Assembly: GCF_964355755.1 (NCBI RefSeq)
Contig: NC_092676.1
Location: 26,766,288-26,830,287 of the forward strand
Length of the DNA: 64,000 nt
From: Antedon mediterranea
Taxonomy: Eukaryota; Echinodermata; Crinoidea; Comatulida; Antedonidae
Reading direction: 5' to 3'
Shown: piece by piece, positions 1 to 12,034 of the stretch
Layout: every line of letters begins with the position of its first letter
How positions within the stretch are numbered: the stretch's first letter is position 1
The notes under the pieces: model-generated
What the model saw: the letters and a program-made list of their open reading frames with translations, nothing else
Told to the model about the DNA's origin: nothing
Database searches by the model: none
Made by a program: the position numbers and the translations under genes

Positions 1-19
1 CTAAAACAATTTTTTTTAG

Positions 20-167
20 AGCTAAAACAGAACTAAAGAAAGAGACTGACCCATTCCGAAAGAAGGTACTTGATGGCCGCCAGCTAGCTTTGAAAATCAG
101 CGCCAACTCTGTGTATGGCTTCACAGGGGCGCAAGTTGGCAAGCTACCATGTTTAGAGATCTCGCAG
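20..167 (+). CDS. POLD1: POLD1 exon with polymerase motif B
   Basis: The acceptor is tttttttag ending at 19 and the donor is cag|gtactt at 167/168. It encodes the helix with KISANSVYG (incoming nucleotide binding) followed by [17 protein letters not shown]. The first base completes a codon begun in the preceding exon outside the window. Confidence 0.9.
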
Positions 168-3100
168 GTACTTTAAATATATTTAAATAAAATATAATAA
201 TTAAAATAGTCATTTAAGAATGTTACAGTAAAATTTAAAAAGAGTAAAGATTATTTGTACATTTTGCAAGTAAAAAAATCAGGCATTTGTAATGTTATTT
301 CATATATTTCATTTCATTTATTTATTTGACCAACTAACCATAATGTAAAATATACAGAGATGAATTGGTCAGGGACTGCTAAAGTTAATAAGATTACTAT
401 GACTACAAGAGTCAGCAGTCTCATATATATTATATTAATATATATCATATTTTTCTGTCCTGTACTGCAGTATCAATTGGAATGAATTCTCTATAAAAAC
501 TTGCATTTCAGAGCGTAACAGCATTTGGAAGAATGATGATTGAACGAACCAAGGACTTTGTGGAATCTAAGTACACAGTTGCAAATGGTTATCAACATGA
601 TGCAAAGGTACGTTAGCAACGGTAGATTGGTAGTTAACATGTTTACCATAATTCCGGGTTCAACCTTAAGCTAAGGCCAGGGTTCAATCTTAAGCTAGTG
701 TTAGGGTTCAATCTTAAGCTAGTGCCAGGGTTCAATCTTAACCTAGTATCAGGGTTTGATCATAAGCTAGTGTCAGCGTTCAATCTTAGCTAGTGTCCGA
801 GTTGAATCCTTAGTGTCAAGGTTCAATCCTGACCTAGTTTTTTATATATTTAGGCAAATTGCCAAGAATAAGTTATTCAGTTATAAACTGTCATAATCAT
901 TAGAAGAAATTTTGACACTGACAGGACTTGAACCCAGGACCCTTGGCTTGGTAGCTAAGAGTCATAAAAGCTCTCCAACAACAACAGTTGTACCTAACAA
1001 CTGTTTCTCCACTACCTAAACCTCAAATGAACCTTGAGGATATAGTTTTATCCATCCTGTAATTGGCGAGTTGCTTGCTGTTGGATGTGTAGTTCAGTAC
1101 ATTTTTATAACTATTTATTACAGTTTTTATTCTTTTATTCTGAAATTGTTGTACCTTTGTAGGTAATTTATGGCGACACAGATTCTGTTATGATTAAGTT
1201 TGGTGTAGATACTGTCCAGGCAAGCATTGACCTGGGAAAAGAAGCAGCAGAGTGGATTACAAAGGAATTTCCAGATCCGTGCAAGTTGGAATTTGAAAAA
1301 GTAAATATATTTTTCTTTTTAAAATAAACATTTTTTTAAAGTTAAAAAAAATAAAATAAATTTTAAATTTAATTTAATTTAATTTGGTTTTTTTTCAGGT
1401 TTATTTTCCTTACTTATTAATCAATAAGAAACGGTATGCAGGTTTGTATTTCACAAAAGCTGATGTTCATGATAAGATGGATTGCAAAGGGATAGAGACG
1501 GTCCGTCGGGATAACAGTCCACTCGTTGCAAACCTCATAAATACTTGTCTCCAGAAAATATTAATCGAAAGGTATGTCATATCTTCCGCAAAATTATGTC
1601 TTTAGCTGATTTAAATAATGTAATAGTGTAATTAAGGTAAATTTTTCACTAGCAAATCTATTCACATGAATAAATTAAAGATATATTGTCCCCTAAAAAA
1701 AAATATTTTTGAAATTTTTTGTTGAATATGCCATTTTAATATCACATAATAGTTATTCATTTTGACCAAAAATTGGATCAGCAAAAAACAACTGTAATTT
1801 AAAGCCAAAAAATGGGTTTAGACAATGTGTTTTTGGTTAAATTTAACTGGTTTTTTTTGTTGTCTTTTTATAATGCAATTCTATGGAATTGAATAACTTC
1901 ATTAAAACTGTAGTCTGATGATGATGATTTTAGAGAACAATACATCATTAACAAAATTAATAAAGCAGTCAGTAATATACTGGACTTTAATTGATTTATA
2001 TTAACAAAACAAGATTCAAACCCAGAATCTTCTCTTAACATTTTATTTCTATTTCACAGTTGTTTCGTTAATGTTTGAGAACTAACTGGTCTAGTGTCTG
2101 AAATTGAGAGTGTTTATAACGCGTTATTCTTTTAATTATTAGAGACCCTGATGGCGCTGTTGAGCATGCGAAGCAGACAATATCTGACCTCTTGTGTAAT
2201 CGAGTCGATATCTCACAGCTTGTCATCACCAAAGAGCTAACGAAGACCGGGGAAGAGTATGCTGGGAAACAAGCGCATGTTGAGTTGGCGGCAAGGTTTG
2301 TGAATTAATGTTATATTTTTTTTATTTTATTTATTTCAACAATATTTTATGAGGGTGATCCATCCAGCATAAGCTGATCATTAGGGACCCTCAAACAATA
2401 CAAACAGAAAATACAAAATAAACTATAAAAACACAAAATTAACAAAGATAAAAAAATAAATATATATATAAATATACAGTAGGCCAACAATGAAAGAAGG
2501 ATAAAAAGAAATAGTATCAGAGAGAGAGAAACAGGTGTTTTTTCAAAAGAGATTTAAAGGAGAAGAAATTGTAAGAGTTACGAATGCTTATAGGTATAGA
2601 AGCATTGAAACTAAAAGAAAGTTTAAAGATGATGAATATGATAAGAAATGATGATAAATATGATAAGAAATGATGATAAATATGATAATAAATTACAACT
2701 TTTATTATTTTAGTGTTTATATTATTGGCTTATAATAGTGTATTAGTTACCCACTTAGTATATAGAAGTATATTAAAGATATATTGTTGATCAGTGACTG
2801 ATCAATTAATCCATAACTTGTGATTGGTCAAATTTCTTACATTGCTTTACGTCGTTAATAATGAACATTTTGTGATGGAATGTTATCTAATCAATAAAAC
2901 CACATTTTTAATCTAATAATAGAGATGAAAATTTTTAGAGCAAAATTAGAAATATCGAACAATATAATATTGTTTGTCTAAAAATTGTATACTTGTTTAA
3001 TTATTAGCAATGTTTCCTCTTTTACATTCATTTCATTCATTTGTGTTCAATCCCAAAAAAATAAATATGCACTAACTAATAACTAATATTTCAGGGGCTT

Positions 3101-6100
3101 TTCCCATTTTGTATATATGACGTTAAAATGTTCAAAAAATGTATTTTTTTGGGACTTTAAATGTTGATATATTTAAAAAAAAAAATTTTTTTCCACTATT
3201 CAACTTTCAAAACTTAAAAAATATTTATCATTATTTTCTGTATTGAATGATTATACCTTTAAATGAACTACTTTGTTTTGCTTTTTTTGGAACTACTAAA
3301 TTTACTGAAAAAGGGTACAGATTTTAATTAAAAATACTATAATTATTTTTGTGTGTAGAATGCGTAAAAGAGATGCTGGAAGTGCACCAACACTTGGTGA
3401 CCGTGTACCGTATGTTATCGTCTCCGCATCAAAGGGTGCTGCGGCTTACGAGAAATCAGAGGTAATGTTTTTGTTTCATACTACAATGTGGAGTATACCG
3501 TGGTCAGAGGGATTATTTCATACAACAAACAAAAAGAAAAGTATAAAAAATTACATTTAAATCCTAAATAAGAAGCATATTATACAAGTAAAATGAAATA
3601 GTAAAAACAAAATAATGTTAGACAGAACAATACTTAACTTTTATGATGGAGTTAATGTTAGACAGAACAATACTTAACTTTTATGATGGAGTTAATGTTA
3701 GACAGAACAATACTTAACTTTTATGATGGAGTTAATGTTAGACAGAACAATACTTAACCTTTATGATGGAGTTAATGTTAGACAGAACAATACTTAACTT
3801 TTATGATGGAGTTAATGTTAGACAGAACAATACTTAACCTTTATGATGGAGTTAATGTTATTATCTATTTATTATCATTATTTTTGTTGTCAATCAATGA
3901 TGAGATATTATATTTGTTTATTTTTATTTATCAGTCTGTGTTTGTTTTTGTAGGATCCTATCTACGTTCTTGAGAATAATATTCCAATTGACACAAAGTA
4001 TTATTTAGATAATCAACTTAAAGGACCTCTGTTGCGTATCTTTGAACCTGTTCTTGGTGAAGCCAAAGCTCTTTCTGTTCTCTTCAGTAAGTCTATTTTT
4101 ATGCTTTACAACTTACGATTAGTTAAAGCAACGTTCCGCAAATTATGGGCTGTGCCAAAAACATTTTTGAAGGGCCACAGTGGCTTCAGAAAAAAAAACC
4201 CAAATATAATGTTTCAACGTCGTAAGCGCCTTTATTTTAACCATGGAAAATAAGTTAGGTTTGATTAATTTGACAAGGCACTGCTGTATGCGGTCTATTG
4301 CATTTCCAGCAGTTAACAATAGGTGTTGTCAATTATCATATCTTCTAAACCAATGTGAGAACAAATTATTAGATTAAAAAACCAAATATATTTTATTTTT
4401 TAAGAGGGTGACCACACTAGGACAAAGACGTTAGTAACGTCGAAGGTTGGAGGGTTGTCAGCATTCACAAAAAAGCGCAGTACTTGTATAGGATGCCGTA
4501 CACCATTGGATCGGGATAATATAGCTGTATGTCAATACTGTAAGGAGAAAGAATCGGAGTTATACCAAAAAGAGGTAGATTTTGATATTATTTATTTGTA
4601 ATGTAATTTGATACAATACTTATCATCATAAGTACATTAACCGAATTGTGGCAAACACAGGATACGAATGAAGAACACACATCCCTGGATACCGCTGATT
4701 CCGGGAATCCAGGTCATTTATGGAAATGTTTGTATGTAAATATGAAATAAAAATGATACATTTTTTGAAAAATATGTTGGAAAAAAAAAATGTTAGAAAA
4801 TTGTTTATGCTGCCCTCTAATGTCAATACTGGTAACTGGATAAAATCAGAACAAAACCTTTTGAGGTGAAAAAAACCCCAAAATGTTTTTATATAGTAAA
4901 AATTTGCAGTATTAAGCTCTGTCTACACTATCAAATTGTATGTAACAATAAAATGTAATGTGCCCATATATGGACATGATGGTATCACTACCATATTTGA
5001 GCATATCACTACCATATTTGGGCACATCGTAGACAGACCTGTACACACATTTTATGGGTTTAATAGTTTGTCATTAAAAAGTGGGCGGGACCAACTTCTG
5101 TTAAAGCTGTATGCACACATGCTGTCTAGCTGTATCTTGGTGGTTAAGATGCTCAGCTTCTAATACCAGGGTCCTGGGTTCAAATCCTGTCAGATGCCAG
5201 AATTTTTTTCATGACAGAACAACTTCACTCTCTTTGTCTTTGTAGACAGAGTAGAGTATCTTTTGTATATGTTTGTTTTTTTAAGGGGGAGGTCTCTTTT
5301 ATAGCCACTGGCTGGAGACTTGTCTCCTAACTGTTGTAGAATAAAATATAAATAAATTTAAATCCTAAAATAAATTGAAATTGGTTAACCTTCCTGAAAC
5401 TAGATTCCTTAAATGAACCTCTCTCAAAACCAGACGGTAGTTGACTGTCACAAATTGTTTTATACAACGTAAAATCCGTTGCTTGCAATTCGTTCCAAAC
5501 GATGTCTGTTTTTGTGAGAGTTGATCTATTTAGTTATAAGCATACTGTACTATTACCTAAATATGAATAGTTAAAAAAAACATAAATAGATTTTATTAAA
5601 TCCTCATAATGTGGTAGTCCGATTTGTTTATGTTGAAATCATCTAAAGTTGCTTGTAAGATTTGAACTTTTTCCTGTAGGAAACAAAACAAGTTATAATG
5701 TGGTTGGAAATGAAATTGGAGTAAGCCAAAAATAAGAGCACTTGTGAATATTGATGATATAAACATATAGACGAAGATGTTATTTCACAACGTACATGTT
5801 TTTCTCAAAAGGGCATACACTTTTACACAAATCCAATATTTATCTAGGTTTTTTATATTTTTCAGTTTCATCCTAAACTTGTCTTATTTCTGCTTATAAC
5901 CAAGGCAATCAGGTAACTGAGCTCGCCTTGCCAATATAGGAACTTGTAACAGTCCTTTGATCTTATGTCTAGCTGCCACAAATACCAACAGTACTGTACA
6001 ATATTCTCTGTGGCACTGATCGTGTTGCAGCCACAGCTAAGCCCTTTGATCTCTGGAGCTCAGCATCCTGTTTTTAGATTGCCTTGTTATAACTAAGCAC

Positions 6101-9100
6101 ATTTTGAAGCAGAAAATTTGCTATATTTAGGCATTATGAATAGGTTTAAAAACTTTCTAAAACTCTACCAATACCAGAATTTCTGGAAAACCAGAAATAT
6201 TAGAGTAGCCCAAGGGTTCCGGTATTTGGATACTTTCCTATGAATTATAGCTACCTGTCAAAAAACCAAAAGCCTATTTTTATTGCTGGAAGTGACTACC
6301 GGTAACCCATTATTATATATATATATATATACAAAGCCACAAATTTGTCCATTGTTGCACAATCAGTTATCTGTATAGAACTGGTTTAGGATGTTCGTTG
6401 TCATTACTCATTGTACAAGCTGTGTCATATTTTTAGTTTCACAGATTCTCCATATCTATGACCACTACTCCATGTTTCACATGTATAAATGTTGCTTTGC
6501 TAAGAGAAGTGTGTGGGTCAACTTTTTTATTTTTGTTTTGTATTCAACCTTATTTATCATGGGGCCCTCAGGATGATTTATGATAACTGTCTGTGTGTGA
6601 CAGTGGCTGTGTGTATACTAGTACACTGGGGTAACACACTACTCGTCACGTCTCCAAAGATGTACTAGATTCTTTAAAATGCACATTAGCCAGATGAGTA
6701 CACTGGACCTACAGTTTTTTGCCCTTATCCGAGAAGACTCGTTCTACCACCAAAACCATGGAGCGAGTGAGGCTCGAACCCTTGCCTATGTTATGGCTAG
6801 GTATTATGGTTCTACTGTCGTAACCACTTGACCACTCATTTGCTCAGGATGGGCAGAGACATTTCCAGTTAATGACCATTGTTATGTGATAGGGACACAT
6901 TATAGCAAGCCTCTTAGACCCTTATTATAGACTAACATGGCTGGCCTAAATATGCATCCTTAAATAAAAGAACTTTCAAATTGACCACTAAATCCCTGTC
7001 ACAAAGCCATGTATATTTAAAGAAATGTGCACTTTCAAAGAACTGTTTTTTTAGCATATTCTACTAACACCAGATATGGCTTTCCCTGCGTCTTTCCCTG
7101 AACCTTTTGTATTGTAATAGGAACTCACACAGGAAATGCAGGGTTAGAGGTCTTGGAATGATTGAGTTGTTCGTACCGTCGTAAGCAACGCTCGTAGCTA
7201 TACTATTGTCTTTCAATCCTTGTTACTTAGATGAAAAAATAATTCAGTTCTTTGAATTTCAAACTGGGAAAGCATGAGTCAGAGATCTTGGAATTGAGAT
7301 GTTATTGATATGTTTGTGGTAAACAACCTTGTCTCACAAATGTAATTACTGCCGAATATAAGTTCATGCAAAATTAGGAGGTTAATCTGCGAAATCATTC
7401 AATATTGTCAAATAAGGCCTGATATTTTCTTAAGCCTTGTCTACACTATCAAACTTTATGTGACAAAAACATTTGATGTGCCCTTATATGGACATGATGA
7501 TGTCATATTATTACCATATTTGAGAATATCACTACCATATTTGGGTACATCACTATTGTTTTTGTCAAACTAGTTTGATAGTATTTACAGAGCTTTAAAA
7601 GGTTGAAATAATTTTATTTGAGTTTAATTGATAATATTAAAATAGAGTAATCATTTAGCTATGTTTTGTATATTTAAATCTTAGAGCAAATGAGGTTTAT
7701 GGAATTTATTTGATGTATTTAGTTTTTAATTAATAAAATGAAAATTGAGATTAATATTTAAAAAGTTTAAAGTGAAACTAATTTAGTCATAATTGAGCAG
7801 CAGTTTCATGGTAAAAAAACTATTGTAACCAATTGCACAACTTTAAAATCAACAGTTATTTTTATGAGAATTATTATGTATATTGATTAAATAAATTATT
7901 AAAAAATCGGGATTTTTACCGAGACATTGTTTAGCAAGACAATATATAAAGGGAGTTAGTCAAACGTGATGAGCGCTATCACGCATAGTTTTGTTACAAT
8001 GAAAGCAAATAGAAAAATGAAATGCCATATAGATGATCTAATAGAATATACACAATTTATATTACAATTTATATACACAATATATAATATATATATAAAT
8101 TTGTTTATTACAATCACATATTTTCATTATATAATTAATAAAAGAGTTACAAAGAATTGATTTAAACTAAAACTTAAATGAGTCACTCAATCCTCATCAA
8201 CGCAGTAATGTATTGTTAGGCAACAATGGTTTACGAATGGTTTCATTATTATTATTTAGTAATTTTTGTATGCAAATTTAAATAAGTGTACTTTTGTATG
8301 TCTATATCTCTTTCAGTTTCATTTTAATTGTTTAAAAAAAATAAAAATATCTGGGGTTTTCCAATTCTAATTATAGAAATAATTTAAAAAGCTACAGTAC
8401 AACACCATAGCTGTATGTTTTTTAAAAAAAATTGGAAATATTAAAGATGAAAAACATATACAATAAAAAATAAAATCAAACTTCATATTTTGGAAAAAAT
8501 ATTGATTTTACATTTATAAAAACTAAACTAATTTTTATCTTCAAATTACAATTTAATCAAGAAAGTACTTTTTCTCGAAAATTTTTGGTCAAATGCAAAT
8601 GCCTATTATGTGGCATTAAGATTGTCTATTCAACAACAACATCATTTTAAAATTATTTTTTGAGGGGATGATGCATCTTTAAAGATCTTGTATTTTTAAT
8701 TTGTAATTTGGTAGGTTTTTGGTGTTTTTTTAAAAAAAAGTAAACGGCTTTGAGAGGAAAATTATAGAGAACAATATTGTAATTTGGTAGGTTTTTGGTG
8801 TTTCTTTTTGTGTCAAAAAGTGAACCGCTTTGAGACTCAGGAAAAATTATAGAGAACAAGATTGTTTATGCTGGAGTTGTTCTCCAAATCATCAATTTTG
8901 TCTCTCTTTTAGTATTTTTATTGTTTCAACAATTTTTTACCGGGATTGATGGTACTGATGCTTTCAATACTGTCATCAATCCAGATACCATGAGTATGTT
9001 GACTTTCATATCATATATAACATCCTAATCATGAATTAACTGTAGAGGGAAGTTATTTTTTTATTAGTGGAAGATAAACCAATTGAGGTCCTTGACAAGA

Positions 9101-10765
9101 GGCACTGTGTATTATCACGGCACATCCACATATTTCAATAAAACGTGTCATTATTATCAATTTAGATGATTTGTTAGTTTTTAGTGATTTCTTCCTCTTT
9201 ACCTTATTTATCTAATTGTTGACGAGTGCTCTTAATTTAAATTCAATGTATCTCTTTGTTTTACAAGTAATAATATATATCATGTTTATTAGCAGCTGAT
9301 CCCATGTACAGTACAATGTTTTATTGAGATTTTGGCATTTTCAACAGTTTAAAAAATTTACAGATTTTAGAATTTTTTTGTAGTACATCAACAATTTAAT
9401 TTAAAAAAATTAATAGATAAATTTACTTTATTAAAAGCTTTTCTTTAATATGCCATTTTAATGTCACCCAATAGTTATTCACTTTGATCAAAAACAGGAT
9501 TTAAACAAAAAATGATTTACCTTAAAAAAATGTAATTTAAAGCAAAACATTCTTAAATTGTCTGTCAGACAATGGTTTTTGATTAAAATTTTTTTTTAAA
9601 TCTTTTGTCTTTTTTTAACAGAAGTGAATAACTTTATTAAAACGGCAAAATGGCCTATTTTAAGTCTGATTTTATTAATCTTCATGTGTCATGTTTTTGG
9701 GAACAATACAAAATACATATATTGCAAGTTGTATCCAGTTTTGTTGTAGTTTTATGTGATTATACTGCCCTCTTTAGTGGGCAATTTCCTACTATAATGG
9801 ATTTAAAAGCATTGACAAAATCCTACAATTGAATAGTGAGAAATATTAATATTTTATTGGTATACCAAAAAAAAAAATTCAAAATACACCCCAACATTTA
9901 ATTTAATCAAGCTCTGTCTACACTATCAAACTAGTTTCATGAAAAAAAAAGTGTAATGTGCCCAAATATTGTAGTTATACGCCCAAATATGATATTGATA
10001 TGACATCATCATGGCAATATATGGACACATCATTTTTTTGTGACATAAAGTTTGATAGTATAGACAATGCCTAACTTGGTCTTTGGGTAGAAACATACCC
10101 AGAAACTTAATTCTGTGTTCAAGACCTGTGGGCATATTTAAAATTACAGTAATGAATGAGCTTTTTATCAGAAGCAGGAAAAATGTTATTGATATAATAA
10201 GTATGGCGGTAAAACATCTGTGTATATGATTGTATTAATTTTTTTAAATTGTAATTTCTTTCTTTAAGATGTCCCAATTCAATGCCATGGAAGAGAAATT
10301 CTCGAGATTGTGGACGCAATGCCAAAGATGTCAGGGTAGTCTTCATGAAGACGTCTTATGTTCCAGGTAATGAAGCAATAAAAAATACAATAGTGCCTAT
10401 TATGCATAGGTAAAACAATATTATGATAAAGTAAATGAAATCAAACATTAAAGATGGATCGTCCCCATGAAAAAATAATTCTTTAATGGGTTTTTGTTGT
10501 TGAATTTAACCATTTATTTTGTCATTTTTATAAGTGAAAACTGCTATTTTGTTTTCGTTTTTTTCTACGGAAGTGATTAACATTATTAAAACTATGATTT
10601 AATTAATCTTCATTTGTTCATGTTTTTGGGGGACAATAATTGATTAATTGAATTCTGTTTCCTTATAGCCGTGATTGCCCTATTTTCTACATGCGTAAGA
10701 AAGTACAAAAAGATCTTGCAGATCAGAATAAGTTAATCAGGAGGTTCGGCAATCCAGCATGGTAA
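20..10765 (+). CDS. POLD1: DNA polymerase delta catalytic subunit, C-terminal ten exons (5' end outside window)
   Basis: Family-B replicative DNA polymerase; POLD1 synthesises mainly the lagging strand in the nucleus, within the Pol delta holoenzyme with PCNA. Ten exons join in frame with GT/AG borders: 20-167, 512-607, 1163-1300, 1399-1571, 2143-2295, 3359-3461, 3954-4086, 4405-4574, 10269-10366, 10669-10765 (stop TAA 10763-10765). Visible motifs, in order: the polymerase B motif KISANSVYG, the catalytic YGDTDS (motif C), the thumb KKRYAG, then two cysteine motifs at the C-terminus: CysA (CIGC...CQYC) and CysB (C-x2-C-x9-C-x4-C), which in this family binds a 4Fe-4S cluster. The protein ends RRFGNPAW. 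The exonuclease domain and motif A must lie left of position 1. No frameshift or lost key residue was seen. The intron 4575-10268 is much longer than the others and full of repeats. Exon joins were deduced by eye from conservation and splice consensus. Confidence 0.95.
512..607 (+). CDS. POLD1: POLD1 exon ([14 protein letters not shown]...)
   Basis: Acceptor tttcag ends at 511 and donor aag|gtacgt follows 607. The exon is in phase 0 on both sides and encodes the palm segment between motifs B and C, ending NGYQHDAK. Confidence 0.9.
656..835. repeat. Degenerate 24-bp minisatellite in a POLD1 intron
   Basis: About seven diverged copies of a roughly 24-bp unit starting gggttcaatcttaagctagt. They decay towards the right end. 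Confidence 0.8.
905..1080. repeat. Rearranged SINE fragment in a POLD1 intron
   Basis: On the minus strand 905-960 resembles a tRNA-derived head with a B box (gggttcaagtcc), shared with 5120-5352 and 15128-15355. The part 1010-1075 matches, on the plus strand, the tail of the copy at 19620-19750. Head and tail point in opposite directions, so this is probably a composite. Confidence 0.5.
1163..1300 (+). CDS. POLD1: POLD1 exon with catalytic YGDTDS motif C
   Basis: Acceptor ttgtag ends at 1162 and donor aaa|gtaaat follows 1300. YGDTDS at about 1169-1186 supplies a catalytic aspartate that holds the two metal ions. Confidence 0.93.
1399..1571 (+). CDS. POLD1: POLD1 exon with KKRYAG thumb motif
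   Basis: The acceptor is a long T-tract ending cag at 1398; donor ag|gtatgt follows 1571. It encodes [15 protein letters not shown] and [11 protein letters not shown]. The last codon is split (AG|A) with the next exon. Reading on into the intron gives a spurious longer frame. Confidence 0.92.
1675..1951. mobile_element. MITE, TTAAAGATGTATTGTCCC family, copy 1
   Basis: It begins taaagatatattgtcccc and ends in a degraded inverse (gaacaatacatcattaa). The internal segments (gaatatgccattttaat, ataacttcattaaaac) recur at 9444, 11739 and 36279. No coding capacity. Confidence 0.75.
2143..2295 (+). CDS. POLD1: POLD1 exon ([11 protein letters not shown]...)
   Basis: Acceptor attattag ends at 2142 and donor aag|gtttgt follows 2295. 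It encodes the thumb segment with [13 protein letters not shown] and [11 protein letters not shown]. The final arginine codon is completed in the next exon. Confidence 0.92.
2322..2405 (-). repeat. Retroposon 3' tail
   Basis: On the minus strand it reads gagggtccctaatgatcagc...ggatggatcaccctcat and then A-rich ataaat. It matches the tail of the SINE at 15128-15355, so it is a 5'-truncated insertion in a POLD1 intron. Confidence 0.6.
3359..3461 (+). CDS. POLD1: POLD1 exon ([19 protein letters not shown]...)
   Basis: Acceptor gtgtgtag ends at 3358 and donor gag|gtaatg follows 3461. It encodes the conserved [20 protein letters not shown] block of the polymerase thumb. Confidence 0.92.
3617..3856. 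repeat. 40-bp tandem repeat, six nearly identical copies
   Basis: The unit starts gttagacagaacaatactta and is repeated six times; the only visible changes are at one C/T position. It lies in the POLD1 intron 3462-3953. There are no spacers between units, so it is not CRISPR-like. Confidence 0.95.
3954..4086 (+). CDS. POLD1: POLD1 exon ([18 protein letters not shown]...)
   Basis: Acceptor ttttgtag ends at 3953 and donor a|gtaagt follows 4086. It contains [26 protein letters not shown]. The split codon A|AG gives K at the junction with the next exon. Confidence 0.92.
4405..4574 (+). CDS. POLD1: POLD1 exon with CysA zinc motif
   Basis: The acceptor is taag, ending at 4404; using the next AG would create an in-frame TGA, so this site is preferred. 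Donor gag|gtagat follows 4574. It encodes [16 protein letters not shown] and the CysA motif CIGC...CQYC, which in this family helps bind PCNA. Confidence 0.92.
4914..5040. mobile_element. Palindromic MITE (gtctacactatcaaact family)
   Basis: It starts agctctgtctacactatcaa and carries the family core gtgcccatatatggacatga and two catatttgrgcayatc boxes, ending gtagacaga. The right arm is shortened compared with the copy at 51786. Confidence 0.75.
5120..5352 (+). mobile_element. tRNA-derived SINE, family A
   Basis: The head folds like a tRNA: an A-box-like segment tggtggttaagatg (5138-5151) and a B box ggttcaaatcc (5177-5187). It is followed by an unrelated body and an AT-rich end. Its head matches 15128-15210. 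As a retroposed pol III element it would rely on a LINE for mobility; it is not a functional tRNA gene. Confidence 0.7.
6575..6838 (-). mobile_element. tRNA-derived SINE, family B
   Basis: On the minus strand the A box TGGTCAAGTGGTTA (6821-6834) and B box GGTTCGAGCC (6771-6780) are well preserved. The body (gtcttctcggataagg, taggtccagtgtac, gttaccccagtgta) is shared with 59681-59964. Related fragment at 58855-58960. Confidence 0.8.
7434..7600. mobile_element. Palindromic MITE (gtctacactatcaaact family)
   Basis: Left end cttgtctacactatcaaact, core gtgcccttatatggacatga, right end gtcaaactagtttgatagta then acagagctt. The termini are inverted repeats. Confidence 0.8.
8700..8866. repeat. 83-bp tandem duplication
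   Basis: Two adjacent copies share taatttggtaggtttttggt and aaattatagagaacaa. The second has small differences. It lies inside the long POLD1 intron. Confidence 0.75.
9444..9710. mobile_element. MITE, TTAAAGATGTATTGTCCC family, truncated copy
   Basis: It contains taatatgccattttaatgtc, taactttattaaaacggcaa and atgtttttgggaacaata, but the left terminal repeat is lost. Confidence 0.65.
9908..10075. mobile_element. Palindromic MITE (gtctacactatcaaact family)
   Basis: A near-complete copy: agctctgtctacactatcaa at the left, cacccaaatat-like boxes and tgacatcatcatgg in the middle, and aagtttgatagtatagacaa at the right. It lies about 190 bp before the CysB exon of POLD1. Confidence 0.8.
10269..10366 (+). 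CDS. POLD1: POLD1 exon, first half of CysB iron-sulphur motif
   Basis: Acceptor tctttaag ends at 10268 and donor ccag|gtaatg follows 10366. It encodes [21 protein letters not shown] and [10 protein letters not shown], supplying three of the four CysB cysteines. Confidence 0.92.
10448..10641. mobile_element. MITE, TTAAAGATGTATTGTCCC family, internally deleted
   Basis: It sits in the last POLD1 intron. Left end ttaaagatggatcgtcccc, internal ggaagtgattaacattatta, right end gtttttgggggacaataa. It is shorter than copies at 11739 and 36279. Confidence 0.7.
10669..10765 (+). CDS. POLD1: POLD1 terminal coding exon
   Basis: Acceptor ccttatag ends at 10668. The exon encodes [21 protein letters not shown] and ends RRFGNPAW then TAA. 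The cysteine of SRDC is the fourth CysB ligand. Confidence 0.93.
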
Positions 10766-11738
10766 CAATAGGTTTGACAAGGTAACCGTAAGCTTCCAAT
10801 ACCTACAGAATACAAAGGTATGTTACTGCACACTCTTAACAACTCTTGTACAATTGTTTTGATTGTAAACTGGAAAATTATTACTTTTTGTTGAACCAAA
10901 TAATACAGACACAAATGGTGTAAATACCTTAGTGACGTTTCTATGACTTGCTTTCAACGTCTTCAAACTACTGTCTGGAATGGTCTGTACAGTCTTAGAG
11001 ACGCTGTGTAGCGCCACCAATCGTCCTGCTGTTGATGATTAAGCTTTTTTACGTATGGTTGTAATATACCTTGCAGGCCAAGAATACGGCGTGCCATAAT
11101 TGCGATTTATTGATCAAGTATTGTATCGTTTTTCCATTGGAGTTTGTGTACTGGAACATGCGAAATGAAATACTATTTTTTGCGAGCAGCATACACTTGA
11201 TAGGAGCATAGAGGAGTACCTAATTCCTCCATGATTAGAGTACGTAGGCCTATGCCTATATTTGAAGTATGGCTTACTGGTCTTGCATACAAGATCAACA
11301 CTGTTGTTTGTGGATATGAGATTATTTTTTGAGAACGCTGTTTGTACAAGTATCATTGTGGATTATAAACTCTGGATAACTTTATGTATATTGGACATCA
11401 ATTTTTCATTCAGTTTTTGTATTTATACAGAACTTTCATATTAACTTTATGTACGCACATCATGTTTTTGTTAATGTACAGAACTTTCATAATAATTTGT
11501 TAAATCGGGTATAAAGTCTACTGATGAAATAGACGCAAGGATATTTTGCTTAACTATGCAAAAAAATAGTTGACTTCATTCATTTATGTGTTTCAATTGG
11601 TTCAGTTCTGCTTCAATGCTTCGGGATCGGAAACTATTATAAAGCTGCTAATGACTGCTAAGAGAATGTTTCAGAAAAAAAGCAAGGTTTCACAGAATTG
11701 TTGGAAATACAATTTGATCACCAAGATAAACTTATTAC

Positions 11739-12034
11739 TTTAAAGAAATATTGTCCCCTGAAAAAATAATTTTGTTGTTGAATATGCCATTTTGATATTC
11801 CATATTAGTTATTCACCTTAAACAAAAATTGGATCGAAAGAAAACCATTTATTTACCTGAAAAAACTGTAATTTAAAGCAAAAAATTGGCTGCCAGCTAA
11901 TAGGTTTTTAAGTTTGTAAGTGAAAATTTTTTTCTGCGGAAGTGATTAACTTTTAATAACTAAAATTATGAAATAGACTATTCAAAATCTGATTTTGTTA
12001 ATTTTCATGTTTTTGTAGGACAATACATCTTTAA
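11739..12034. mobile_element. MITE, TTAAAGATGTATTGTCCC family, full-length copy
   Basis: Ends ctttaaagaaatattgtccc and ggacaatacatctttaa form terminal inverted repeats. The interior shares gttgaatatgccatttt and ggaagtgattaac with the other copies. It lies just 3' of POLD1. Confidence 0.8.

Larger units (their letters stand above)
4575..10268. other. POLD1: Long repeat-filled POLD1 intron
   Basis: A 5.7-kb intron between the CysA and CysB exons. It holds two SINEs, three copies of the gtctacactatcaaact MITE, one copy of the TTAAAGATGTATTGTCCC MITE, an 83-bp tandem duplication (8700-8866) and a short TA run near 6315. No coding sequence is recognised in it. Confidence 0.85.

Noticed and set aside
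3617-3856. CRISPR-like regular repeats
   Set aside because: The units are contiguous with no unique spacers, and the genome is eukaryotic.
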